This document shows, in pieces, positions 51,624-59,186 of a stretch of DNA of 59,186 bases. The position numbers and the translations under genes are program-made. Below the pieces are notes generated by a model. That model was not told the DNA's origin, searched no databases, and saw only the letters and a program-made list of their open reading frames with translations. Position 1 is the first letter of the stretch. Every line of letters begins with the position of its first letter. The DNA comes from Bacteroidota bacterium (GTDB taxonomy: Bacteria; Bacteroidota; Bacteroidia; Chitinophagales; Saprospiraceae), in the NCBI GenBank assembly GCA_963169325.1, contig CAUJEY010000145.1, positions 1-59,186 on the forward strand, written 5' to 3'.

Positions 51624-52973
51624 TTATTTTGGCAATTGTATAATAAACTCCGTGCCTTTCCCTTCCTCCGTTTTCACTTCCATTTTTCCACCGTGTCCTT
51701 TGGTAACGATGTCAAACGCCAGCGAAAGGCCAAGACCCGTACCTTGACCCGTCGGTTTGGTGGTAAAAAACGGCTGGAATATTTTGGCTTTCAGGCTGTC
51801 TGGAATACCCGTGCCGTTGTCTTTTATGCGGATTTCAATTTTGCCGGATTTCAATAAATGAGAAGAAACCGTAACCGTCGGTTCATAAGCATCAGGGGTT
51901 TGGTTTTTCCTTTGAGTCACCGCATAAAAAGCATTGTTGATCAGGTTAAGCAACACCCGGCCCAAATCCTGCGGAATAACTTCAACCTTACCAATTGCCG
52001 GATCAAAATCCGTCACCATTTTAGCATTGAAATTTTTGTCTTTGGCCCTTAAACCATGATAAGCCAGACGCAGGTATTCATCTGCCAAAGCATTCAGATC
52101 AGTGGGTTCTTTTTTCCCTGTACTGGTACGCGAGTGTTGCAACATGGCGGTGACGATATTGGCCGCCCGTTTGCCGTGATAATTTATTTTTTCCTGATTT
52201 TGGGCCAGGTCCCGCGCCAAATCGATTACCAGGCCGGTATCCATATCCGGCTTTTCAATTTCTTCTTTCAGTTCTTGGGCTAACTCCAGGCTGAGCTCCG
52301 AAAAGTTGTTGACAAAGTTGAGTGGGTTCTGTATTTCATGGGCTATGCCGGCCGTGAGTTCGCCGAGGGAGGCCATTTTTTCGGAATGCACCAGTTGCAC
52401 CTGGGCTGCCTTGAGTTCGGCCAGGGCCTTTTCAAGTTCTTCTTTTTGGATGGTCAGTTCGGTGGTGCGCTCCACCACCAGGTGCTCCAGTTCAGCCTTC
52501 CGGGCTTCCGTCGCCCGGATTTGTTCTTCCTCTTTTCGTCTTTGTTTGCGTTCTTTATTATTCTGTATAAATGCATAGATACCGAACCCGATCAACCATA
52601 AAACGGAAAACACCTGGGCTGAATCAAAATATCCATGATTAGCCTCGTGGAAATCCGGAAATGAAACGCGAACGATGGTATCTAAAACATATATCGCTGC
52701 AAAGGGTAAAAGTGCAATAGAAAACATACGGGCAGGATTGTAATCCCGCAATTGATAGACCGTAAAGAGCAGTATCAGATAAATTATTTCACCAAACCAT
52801 TCTTCCAGAAACCGGAACGGCGGTATTTGTACCAGTCCGAAATAGAAAATAGAACCGATCCATACTTTCGATAATATCTTATCCCATTCGGGTAATCGTT
52901 GAGCGGTTTCCAGGGATTTGCGCATCCCTTGTATCACGCCATTTGCCATCAACATTGCCGGCAGTAATTCCAT
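51624..52973 (-). CDS. Membrane sensor histidine kinase
   Basis: 449 residues. Four hydrophobic segments lie in the first ~136 residues with only short loops, so there is no large periplasmic sensor. A coiled coil (about 140-200) leads to the H-box GIAHEIQNPLNFV with phospho-acceptor His212. The ATPase domain has the N-box (LLNLINNAFYAV near 341-352), DNGTGIP (385-391), FFTTK (402-406) and GTGLGLSL (411-418). It probably senses membrane state or an internal signal. No partner regulator is adjacent. It is the last gene of the operon with the two metallopeptidases. Confidence 0.93.
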   Translation of the reverse strand: MELLPAMLMANGVIQGMRKSLETAQRLPEWDKILSKVWIGSIFYFGLVQIPPFRFLEEWFGEIIYLILLFTVYQLRDYNPARMFSIALLPFAAIYVLDTIVRVSFPDFHEANHGYFDSAQVFSVLWLIGFGIYAFIQNNKERKQRRKEEEQIRATEARKAELEHLVVERTTELTIQKEELEKALAELKAAQVQLVHSEKMASLGELTAGIAHEIQNPLNFVNNFSELSLELAQELKEEIEKPDMDTGLVIDLARDLAQNQEKINYHGKRAANIVTAMLQHSRTSTGKKEPTDLNALADEYLRLAYHGLRAKDKNFNAKMVTDFDPAIGKVEVIPQDLGRVLLNLINNAFYAVTQRKNQTPDAYEPTVTVSSHLLKSGKIEIRIKDNGTGIPDSLKAKIFQPFFTTKPTGQGTGLGLSLAFDIVTKGHGGKMEVKTEEGKGTEFIIQLPK

Positions 52974-52987
52974 AGTATTCTTTTTAT

Positions 52988-54598
52988 CTATTTTTTAAGG
53001 GCTTGCGACTTACATTCGAGTGCCTGTTTATTATCCGGCGATTTTGCCAGCACGGTATCAAGCCATACAAGGCCCTCTTTGGGCAGTCCAAATTCGACCA
53101 GCAAACAACCGATTTTCACCCTGGCATTGACTACTAATACCGTGTTTTCAAAAACCAGGTCAAAATCCTTTTTTGCCGCTTCTTTTTGCCCCAATACTTC
53201 TTTTGACACACCGCGATATAAATATGCGTCGGCGAAACCGGGATTTTTTTCGAGTATTTTATCAAAATCGGCCATCGCGTCCCGGTGTTTACCCAGCGAC
53301 TGGTAACATTTTCCGCGATCAAAGTAACTGTTGAATTCGGTTGGACTCAACGCTTGCAAGCGGTTATAATCTTTCACCGCCTCCGCAAATCGGCCGGAAA
53401 ACTGTTTGGACGCCGCCCGCAAATCAAGGGCATCGAGGTACATGGAATCGGCTTTTAGTGCCTGGTCAAAATCCACTATTGCGTTGTCGTATTGGCCGAA
53501 ACCGTACAGGATATTCCCGTGCCAGTAGTGCGCCTGCGCGAGTCCGGGTTTGATTTGTACCGCCTTTTCCAGGTCTTTGAGCGCTGCTTCGTTGTCGTCT
53601 TTTTTCATCTTCACCCAGGCCCGGCCCAGGTAAGCGTCGGCAAATTTGGCATCCAGCCGGATGGCCCGGTCGTAATCGCTGAGCGCCAATGCGTCGCGGT
53701 CGAGACGGCGGTAGGCATAGGCCCGCTCGGCGTAAGCGACGGGGTTTTTCGGACGCATCTGGATATAAGTATTGAAATCCGCTACGGCATCGTCGAAATT
53801 GACGCGGATTTCATCTACATCCTCAATATCCACTTTCCGTTTGCCGCGTTCGAGATAGGCATCGGCGTAGTCTTCTTTGAGTTCGATGGCCTGATCGAGC
53901 AGTTCAATGGCCTGGAAAGGGTCTTTTTCGGCAAGCGCCTGGTTGTATAGTTTTTTTTCATCCGATTCCGCCGCCGCCGAGCCTGTTGTATTATCTGCGG
54001 CTGCGGCGAGTTCTTCCGCTTGTTTCCAGCCTACTGCCAGCGCTTCGAGGCGGGCGCGTTTGGGCGGGTGCGTCTGGGAGTCGTTGTCCAGCGAAAAAGT
54101 ATTGATACCGGCCTGTGCTTCTTCCAACGTGGCGCCGAGCCGGTACATGATTCCGCCGGCATATCGGTCGGCTTCCAACTCATATTGCTTTCTGACTTTC
54201 GGGTTCGCCTCTTCCAGATCGTGATTGCTGAGGTGGTGCCCGATTTCATGCGCCAGCACACTGTAGGCCGCCCATTTGGTATTGGCTTCTTTTTTAAAAT
54301 TTTCCAAAAAAGCGGTGCTGTACAGGATATAGCGCTGTTTTCCAATGGTCGTCGCCAGCGCATTTTTGCAGTCTGCCGATTTAATGACAAAATTTTGCGG
54401 CAGCACATTCATTTGCATGATCCGCTCCACGATTTGTTTAGCCTCGGAGGAGGCTTCGTAGGCGTATACTTCGGCCGGCGTATCGGCAGTGGCGAAGTTG
54501 CAACTATGGCCAATATTCATCACTTCCTGCGCTGAAACAGGCAGCGTGAACACCAACAGCAGAACACCACAAACGGAGGCCGTTTTTGCGTTTTTCAT
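52988..54598 (-). CDS. Exported M48-type metallopeptidase with TPR repeats
   Basis: 536 residues from the chosen start MKNAKTAS, which begins a clean signal peptide (to LPVSAQ). A start 27 bases further upstream would overlap the preceding gene and add a charged stretch before the signal. The zinc motif HEIGHH lies at 117-122 and ELEADRYAG near 140-148, with the substrate-side YSVLA before it. From about residue 210 onward there are around eight tetratricopeptide repeats (YADAYLERGKRK, PVAYAERAYAYRRL, FADAYLGRAWVKM, and so on). It is probably a periplasmic protease with a protein-binding tail. 14 bp separate it from the kinase gene. Confidence 0.92.
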   Translation of the reverse strand: MKNAKTASVCGVLLLVFTLPVSAQEVMNIGHSCNFATADTPAEVYAYEASSEAKQIVERIMQMNVLPQNFVIKSADCKNALATTIGKQRYILYSTAFLENFKKEANTKWAAYSVLAHEIGHHLSNHDLEEANPKVRKQYELEADRYAGGIMYRLGATLEEAQAGINTFSLDNDSQTHPPKRARLEALAVGWKQAEELAAAADNTTGSAAAESDEKKLYNQALAEKDPFQAIELLDQAIELKEDYADAYLERGKRKVDIEDVDEIRVNFDDAVADFNTYIQMRPKNPVAYAERAYAYRRLDRDALALSDYDRAIRLDAKFADAYLGRAWVKMKKDDNEAALKDLEKAVQIKPGLAQAHYWHGNILYGFGQYDNAIVDFDQALKADSMYLDALDLRAASKQFSGRFAEAVKDYNRLQALSPTEFNSYFDRGKCYQSLGKHRDAMADFDKILEKNPGFADAYLYRGVSKEVLGQKEAAKKDFDLVFENTVLVVNARVKIGCLLVEFGLPKEGLVWLDTVLAKSPDNKQALECKSQALKK

Positions 54599-54608
54599 AA
54601 CAATGTTT

Positions 54609-55331
54609 TTAAGCCATTTTTTCAATATACCCCGCAGCCGCCATCGTCAAGCGGTTCAATTCCCGCTGCAAAGCATCGGGCGGCAACAGGTTGAGGTCTC
54701 GTTGTTTCGTCCATTCGGAATATTGGTTTTGCAACAAAATGATGGCGTTTTCTTCCGTCTTGAGGTGGCGACGCAGGTGTTCCAGGGCTGCACCCACGCC
54801 ACCGTCGGAAACGAGCAACCCAAACGCCTGCACTTGCGACTCATTTCCCGCCCGTTGTGCAAATTCGGCTTTTTTGGACACATATTGCTGCATAATAGCC
54901 GCATTGGGGCGAAAAAACGGCTCTTTACGGAAATACATCAGGGTAAAAGCCAGCAACAAACCGGCCTGAAACGGCGCCAGCCAAGTGTACGATTTCGTCA
55001 GATACTCCTCGATACTCCAATTTACGGTCGCTATCGGCAAAGCGAACAACGTCAGCGTCAGTAGCAGCAAATATGCCAATGCCCCGGCATACACGGCCCG
55101 AAACGTCGCCCGCATCAGCACCTTAGAAGGGTTTTTATTGAGCAAAACAGCGCTGAACAAGAGCATCAGGGCCGGCAATAAATGGGCAAAAATCCAACCC
55201 CAGGCTTTCGTTTCGATATCCTCAAATTTGCCGGCAAGGGTTTGTACAAAAACCAGCAAAACAAGAACCGCAGTAAAAGCAAGCCAGAGCCACAGGAGTT
55301 TTTTGCGGGTATCGACGAGTAGAACGAGCAT
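54609..55331 (-). CDS. Four-helix membrane protein with EAD11-like cytoplasmic tail
   Basis: 240 residues. Four hydrophobic helices lie at about 12-32, 43-64, 79-98 and 115-133. A short RKK-containing N-terminus puts both ends in the cytoplasm. The tail (about 165-240) resembles an effector-associated domain of the EAD11 type: a Gly-Gly turn with VGAALEHLRRHL, then ENAIILLQNQYSEW and a final ELNRLTMAAAGYIEKM. Effector-associated domains are small helical adaptors known from bacterial conflict and programmed-death systems. It lies 10 bp from the TPR-metallopeptidase start. The domain call is by eye only. Confidence 0.7.
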   Translation of the reverse strand: MLVLLVDTRKKLLWLWLAFTAVLVLLVFVQTLAGKFEDIETKAWGWIFAHLLPALMLLFSAVLLNKNPSKVLMRATFRAVYAGALAYLLLLTLTLFALPIATVNWSIEEYLTKSYTWLAPFQAGLLLAFTLMYFRKEPFFRPNAAIMQQYVSKKAEFAQRAGNESQVQAFGLLVSDGGVGAALEHLRRHLKTEENAIILLQNQYSEWTKQRDLNLLPPDALQRELNRLTMAAAGYIEKMA

Positions 55332-55338
55332 TCTTTGG

Positions 55339-55430
55339 CTAATGATGAATGATGAATGATAAATGATGAATCAGAACCCAACCCCGTGGCTAATGACGTA
55401 ATGACCTAATGACTCAATGACCAATCAAAA
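55339..55430. repeat. ATGATGA/TAATGACN word array, two ~50-bp copies
   Basis: Two similar blocks, each starting GGCTAATGA and ending AATCA-AACCC-AACCC. The first is filled with heptamers AATGATG and AATGATA, the second with TAATGAC-type octamers. It lies between the metallopeptidase stop and the EAD-like gene. The last codons of the metallopeptidase (GLGF-stop) belong to the second block. Confidence 0.8.
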
Positions 55431-56642
55431 CCCCAACCCTTTTGCTAAACCCGATTTCCGCAAATGCGTCAAGGCATCGAAAAGAGGGGAAGGGCATTTT
55501 TGCACGGGCTTCCGGTTACTTTCCGGCACCTCAAATTCATACACCAAAGCGGTCACATCATAGCCGGTCGAAAATGGCGCTGCGGCGAGCGGACGCGGGA
55601 GTTTGTTAAATCCCTGGCTCAGCCAGGCCGTCGCCTGATCTTTCGACACGCGCTGTGCACTGCCCCCGAAAGCTTGGTTGGTGACGATAAAAACGAAAAG
55701 CCGGAAGTAGCCTTTCTGCGGCATCACGAAGGAGGTCAGGTAGTCCAACAGCCCCGCAAAATTATCCTTTGCGGGATAGTCGAGCCAACGGGTGCGATCA
55801 TTACGCACGGAGCCGTCGGCAGCATTGTACTGTTCAAGTTGAGTCACCAGGGCAAACCCGTTGGGCGCCGAAAAATAACTGCGCTGCGCATAACCTTTGG
55901 CGTCAAGCGCGGTGCGTAGTTTGCGCTCCACCTCGCCGAGGGTTTTGCATCCCGAAAAGGTGGATTCCGGCACTTCAAACCGGGCATTACACGACGGCGG
56001 CGGCCAGGGGAATCCCGGCAGGGTCAGCCCTTCGAGCCTTGGGTCGTCGTCGAAAGGCAAGCTCCTGATTTGCAGGGCGCGTTCAGCCTTGTCGAAACCT
56101 TCAAAAACGGCAGCCCGGCGCTCCGCATAAGTCGGTTCGTAGGACGAAGGTATTTTTTTCAAAAACGATTCGATATCTTGTTTGGAAACGCCTTTTTTCG
56201 ACAACACATAACCCATAAACTGGTCGGCCTCGAGTTCTTCGGTTTTCCGGCGCTCCGCGCTGAAGGTATGCGCGTTGGCGTGGTGTCCGATCTCATGCGC
56301 CAGGGCGCCCAGGACTTCCGTTCTGTTGCTTTTTTCTATAAAATCAAGGCTGTATAACAGATAACGTTTTTCGCCATCGAGTACGGCAGACACATTTTCG
56401 ACATTGGCCTGCATCCACTCAAAATCGGCCGCAGCTTCGCCCAATTCGGCCAGTTCCTTTATCCAGGCGCCCACCCGGTCGCTATCGGAAAACCGGTACA
56501 ATTCCTCGTCCATCAGGCCGCCGGAATAGATGCAACGTTGTACGGTGTTAATCTCCAGTAATTCCTGTGCATGAAGCGATGGGAAAGCCGCTGCGGATAG
56601 CAAAAAAATCAGAAGCGACCTATAGGACGGATTGATAATCAT
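55425..56642 (-). CDS. Exported M48-type metallopeptidase with unknown C-terminal domain
   Basis: 405 residues with a signal peptide ending LHAQ. The zinc motif HEIGHH is at 116-121 and ELEADQF at 136-142, so the catalytic set is complete. The N-terminal 160 residues are clearly homologous to the front of the TPR-metallopeptidase two genes downstream (same order: QRCIYSGG/NFATAD region, RYLLYS, LAHEIGHH, ELEAD). The C-terminal ~240 residues (FPWPPPSCNARFEVPES to the end) are of unknown type. It is the first gene of the four-gene operon. Confidence 0.9.
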   Translation of the reverse strand: MIINPSYRSLLIFLLSAAAFPSLHAQELLEINTVQRCIYSGGLMDEELYRFSDSDRVGAWIKELAELGEAAADFEWMQANVENVSAVLDGEKRYLLYSLDFIEKSNRTEVLGALAHEIGHHANAHTFSAERRKTEELEADQFMGYVLSKKGVSKQDIESFLKKIPSSYEPTYAERRAAVFEGFDKAERALQIRSLPFDDDPRLEGLTLPGFPWPPPSCNARFEVPESTFSGCKTLGEVERKLRTALDAKGYAQRSYFSAPNGFALVTQLEQYNAADGSVRNDRTRWLDYPAKDNFAGLLDYLTSFVMPQKGYFRLFVFIVTNQAFGGSAQRVSKDQATAWLSQGFNKLPRPLAAAPFSTGYDVTALVYEFEVPESNRKPVQKCPSPLFDALTHLRKSGLAKGLGF

Positions 56643-56701
56643 GGTTTTGTGTTTGGTTAATTTTCGCCGGGGAAAGGAGATGACATGATAGATGTTTTGG
56701 A

Positions 56702-56709
56702 CAAAGATA
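56702..56709 (-). promoter_or_regulatory. -7 element of the metallopeptidase operon
   Basis: Reads TATCTTTG on the minus strand, the same octamer as the TonB-receptor promoter. The leader to the start codon would be about 54 nt. Confidence 0.45.
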
Positions 56710-56766
56710 ACTGGTTTTAAAATTTAATAGCCGGGCTTTAATTATTGTCCGTTTTTCAAACAGCCG

Positions 56767-56784
56767 GTGTTCATTCTTGAACAC
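56767..56784. promoter_or_regulatory. 18-bp palindromic operator, copy 2
   Basis: GTGTTCATTCTTGAACAC has the same GTGTTC-N6-GAACAC dyad as at 12331-12348. It lies in the divergent gap between the metallopeptidase and the tenth permease, closer to the permease promoter. Confidence 0.7.
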
Positions 56785-56836
56785 TTTTTTGGAGTAGTTT
56801 TTCTAAAAAATTCTGGCTATCAATTAGTTATCCACT

Positions 56837-56852
56837 TGGCACAGGATTTGGT
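56837..56852 (+). promoter_or_regulatory. Sigma-54-like promoter of the tenth permease
   Basis: TGGCACAGGATTTGGT has a perfect TGGCAC -24 box and TTGG at -12 with the GG-N10-GG spacing. The -24 GG is about 63 bp after the palindrome centre, 11 bp (about one helical turn) closer than at the other locus. Confidence 0.55.
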
Positions 56853-56886
56853 TTTCGCTTACGGAACGTAACTTGAAAACAAAGCC

Positions 56887-59186
56887 ATGCTGAAAAATTA
56901 TATAACCATCGCGTTCCGGAACCTGCGGAAAAACCAATTATACACCTTCCTCAATATTTCCGGCCTGGCCGTTGGGTTGGCCGGCAGTATTCTGACCTTG
57001 TTGTGGGCCAATGACGAGTGGAGTTATAACAAGTTCCATCCGAACCTGTCCAAAATTCACCTCATTTTACAAAATCAGACCCAGGGTGGTGTAACGTACA
57101 CGTTTACTGCCTTGCCGGGTCCGCTCGCAGCGGGCTTGCGGGCCGATTTTCCGGAAATCGAGTGGGCAACGCGTACCTCATGGCCGGATCAATTTTTAAT
57201 GCATCACGGCGAAAAAAACCTCTATGAAAAGGGGCTCTATGCCGAACCGGACTTTTTCAAAGTATTTGAATTTCCGGTGTTGAAAGGCGACCCGGCAGCT
57301 GCACTGCGCGATCCCGGATCGGTCGTCATTACCGAGCGAACGGCAAAGAAATTTTTCGGTAACGAGGACCCGATGGGCAAAGTTTTTCGTGTTGCCAATC
57401 AACGCGATCTGAAAGTAGCCGCCGTGGTGAAAAATGTGCCGCTGAACAGTACCGTCAAATTCGACGTGATCTTGCCTTTTCATATCCTGGAACAGATGAA
57501 TCTCGATCAGATCAACAGTTATTGGGATGATAATTCCTGGCCTTGCTGGGTAACGCTGCATCCGCAAACAGATGTGGCGGCGTTGAACGCAAAACTGGAA
57601 AATTATATACAAAGCAAAAGCCCGACGGCCGAAGCACACATTTTTGCCTATCCCCTGTCGGATTGGCGATTATACGGAAAATTCAAGGAAGGCAAACCCG
57701 CCGGCGGGCGTATCGATTTATTGATGATGCTCGGCATCATCGGCCTGTTCGTCCTGTTGATTGCCTGTGTCAATTTTATGAACCTCGCCACCGCCCGCTC
57801 AGAGGGGCGTGCCCGCGAAGTGGGCGTCCGGAAAGTGATCGGCGCCAAACGCGGCCTGATCATCGGGCAATTCCTGACAGAAGCCATGGTAATCACGTTT
57901 CTGGGACTATTGCTCAGCGTTGTGCTGGTAAAACTTTCCCTGCCGGCATTCAATCAGTTTTTTGATAAGGAAATAGCGCTCAATGTTGAAAATTGGAAAA
58001 TCTGGTCTTCCATCCTTGCGCTCGGTTTAATCACCGGATTGATTGCCGGCAGCTATCCGGCAATATTCCTCAGCAAATTCAAACCGGTTCGTGCCCTGAA
58101 AGGGGAAATTATTACGGGAAACAAATCAGGCGCCTTGCTCAGGAAAGGGCTGGTCACCTTCCAGTTTATCATTTCTATTTTTCTCATTATCAGCACATTG
58201 GTCATACATCAGCAGATCAATCACGCTGCCGGCCGGCCGCTGGGATTTGATGCGGATCATTTAATTTCCATTCCGGCAAGGGGCGATATGAGCGAAAAAT
58301 ATGACCTGCTGAAAAGTAACTTATTAAAAACACCCGGTGTAAAATCAGTGAGCACCGGCGGACACAACCTGATTCAGTTCGGCAGTAACACCTCCAGCAT
58401 TGAATGGCCAGGAAAAACGGAGGACCAGGATTTTTTAGTTTCCATCACTTCCGTCGGCTATGATTATACAAAATCTACAGGGATGAAAGTCGTCGAAGGG
58501 CGCGATTTTTCACCCGAATTCGGCAACGACACAATGTGCTGTTTGCTCAATCAAACGGCGGTGCGCATGATGGGCCTGAAAGAACCCGTAGTGGGTACGA
58601 TCATTCGCTACGATACGACCATGTCAGTGGTGGGCGTAGTGGAGGATTTTGTGTATAATGATCCGTTTGCCACACCGGCGCCCATGGTCGTTTTCCTGTC
58701 GAAAGAAGGCTTGAATCATTTTTTCGTGCGGTTTGAAAACAACCAGCATTGGGATAAAAATCTGGCTAAAATTGAACAAACCCTGAAAACAACTTACCCT
58801 GAATACCCCGTGGAGTTTCACTTTGTAAAAGAAGTCTTCCAGAAAAGTTTTGAGGGGTTCCGGTCGGCGGCGCAGTTGGCTAATGTTTTCGGTGGGTTGG
58901 CTATTTTCATTTCCTGCCTCGGCTTATTCGGGTTGTCTGCTTTTTTTGCCGAAAAACGCGGCAAAGAAATCAGTGTACGGAAAATATTGGGCGCCGGTAT
59001 TTCGAGCCTCTGGTTTTCGCTGTCAAAAGATTTTTTCCAGCCCGTACTCCTTGCGTTTGTGCTGGCCGTGCCACCGGCCATTTGGCTACTGGAAAAATTG
59101 CTCGCACAATTTGAATACCGCATCCAGTTGTCGTGGGAAACATTTGCCCTGGCAGGGCTGGCAGCGATGGTGATAACGGTCGTTAC
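56887..59186 (+). CDS. Double-FtsX permease, tenth copy, cut by the window end
   Basis: At least 766 residues, open to the last base; judged against the other nine, only the final helix and the NPxxSLRxE end are missing. The N-terminus is ITIAFRNLRKNQLYTFLNISG. The first FtsX motif ACVNFMNLATARSEGRAREV is near 290 with VRKVIGA. The second is SCLGLFGLSAFFAEKRGKEI near 676 with VRKILGA. It has its own palindrome and sigma-54-like promoter and no adaptor or ATPase in front, so it may share those of the 12.5-kb operon or have others downstream. Confidence 0.93.
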   Translation, partial: MLKNYITIAFRNLRKNQLYTFLNISGLAVGLAGSILTLLWANDEWSYNKFHPNLSKIHLILQNQTQGGVTYTFTALPGPLAAGLRADFPEIEWATRTSWPDQFLMHHGEKNLYEKGLYAEPDFFKVFEFPVLKGDPAAALRDPGSVVITERTAKKFFGNEDPMGKVFRVANQRDLKVAAVVKNVPLNSTVKFDVILPFHILEQMNLDQINSYWDDNSWPCWVTLHPQTDVAALNAKLENYIQSKSPTAEAHIFAYPLSDWRLYGKFKEGKPAGGRIDLLMMLGIIGLFVLLIACVNFMNLATARSEGRAREVGVRKVIGAKRGLIIGQFLTEAMVITFLGLLLSVVLVKLSLPAFNQFFDKEIALNVENWKIWSSILALGLITGLIAGSYPAIFLSKFKPVRALKGEIITGNKSGALLRKGLVTFQFIISIFLIISTLVIHQQINHAAGRPLGFDADHLISIPARGDMSEKYDLLKSNLLKTPGVKSVSTGGHNLIQFGSNTSSIEWPGKTEDQDFLVSITSVGYDYTKSTGMKVVEGRDFSPEFGNDTMCCLLNQTAVRMMGLKEPVVGTIIRYDTTMSVVGVVEDFVYNDPFATPAPMVVFLSKEGLNHFFVRFENNQHWDKNLAKIEQTLKTTYPEYPVEFHFVKEVFQKSFEGFRSAAQLANVFGGLAIFISCLGLFGLSAFFAEKRGKEISVRKILGAGISSLWFSLSKDFFQPVLLAFVLAVPPAIWLLEKLLAQFEYRIQLSWETFALAGLAAMVITVV

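Overview
The window reads as a chromosome segment of a Bacteroidota bacterium, most likely a Saprospiria/Saprospiraceae-like lineage (lineage is an inference). The signs are a type IX secretion C-terminal domain of the gliding-motility (type B) kind, a TonB-dependent receptor with a carboxypeptidase-regulatory-like front domain, TAnnTTTG -7 promoter elements, absence of clear Shine-Dalgarno sequences, long PKD/Ig-like repeat adhesins and large double-FtsX permeases. No RNA genes, CRISPR arrays, transposases or origins were seen.

Region 1 (1-12 kb) is mostly housekeeping with mixed strands: an alpha/alpha-toroid-like protein, ruvB, a seven-helix membrane protein, a deoxynucleoside kinase, folK, a lipoprotein, selD (Cys form), a TonB-dependent receptor, lhgO (TTG start) and a polysaccharide-deacetylase-like protein. 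Many gaps between genes are filled by arrays of 7-, 8- or 10-base words, often folding back on themselves. A 373-bp near-palindrome with matching ends lies at 11927-12299.

Region 2 (12.3-36.8 kb) is one plus-strand operon: a membrane-fusion adaptor (HlyD/MacA type), one LolD/MacB-type ATPase and then nine consecutive, diverged ~800-residue permeases, each with two periplasmic core domains and two FtsX domains. A tenth permease of the same type starts at 56887 and runs off the window. Both the operon and the tenth gene are preceded by the same 18-bp palindrome (GTGTTC-N6-GAACAC) followed 60-75 bp later by a sigma-54-like -24/-12 element. This suggests a shared NtrC-type activator not encoded here.

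Region 3 (36.8-38.3 kb, minus) holds two co-transcribed response regulators, one fused to a class III adenylate cyclase domain, convergent with the permease operon with only 5 bp between stop codons.

Region 4 (38.3-51.6 kb, minus) is a seven-gene secreted-protein operon. The first gene encodes a 2171-residue adhesin with about 25 Ig-like modules, SprB-like repeats and a type B T9SS sorting domain. It is followed by six paralogues with unrelated N-terminal parts (P-domain, propeller-like, PKD) that all end in the same 81-82-residue module finishing exactly in Cys-x-Cys-x-stop. This looks like a C-terminal sorting or anchoring domain of an unrecognised type and is the best candidate for something new. 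One of the six is a 5'-truncated copy.

Region 5 (51.6-56.7 kb, minus) has a membrane histidine kinase, two exported M48-type metallopeptidases (one with TPRs) and a four-helix membrane protein whose cytoplasmic tail resembles an effector-associated domain (EAD11-like) of bacterial conflict systems.
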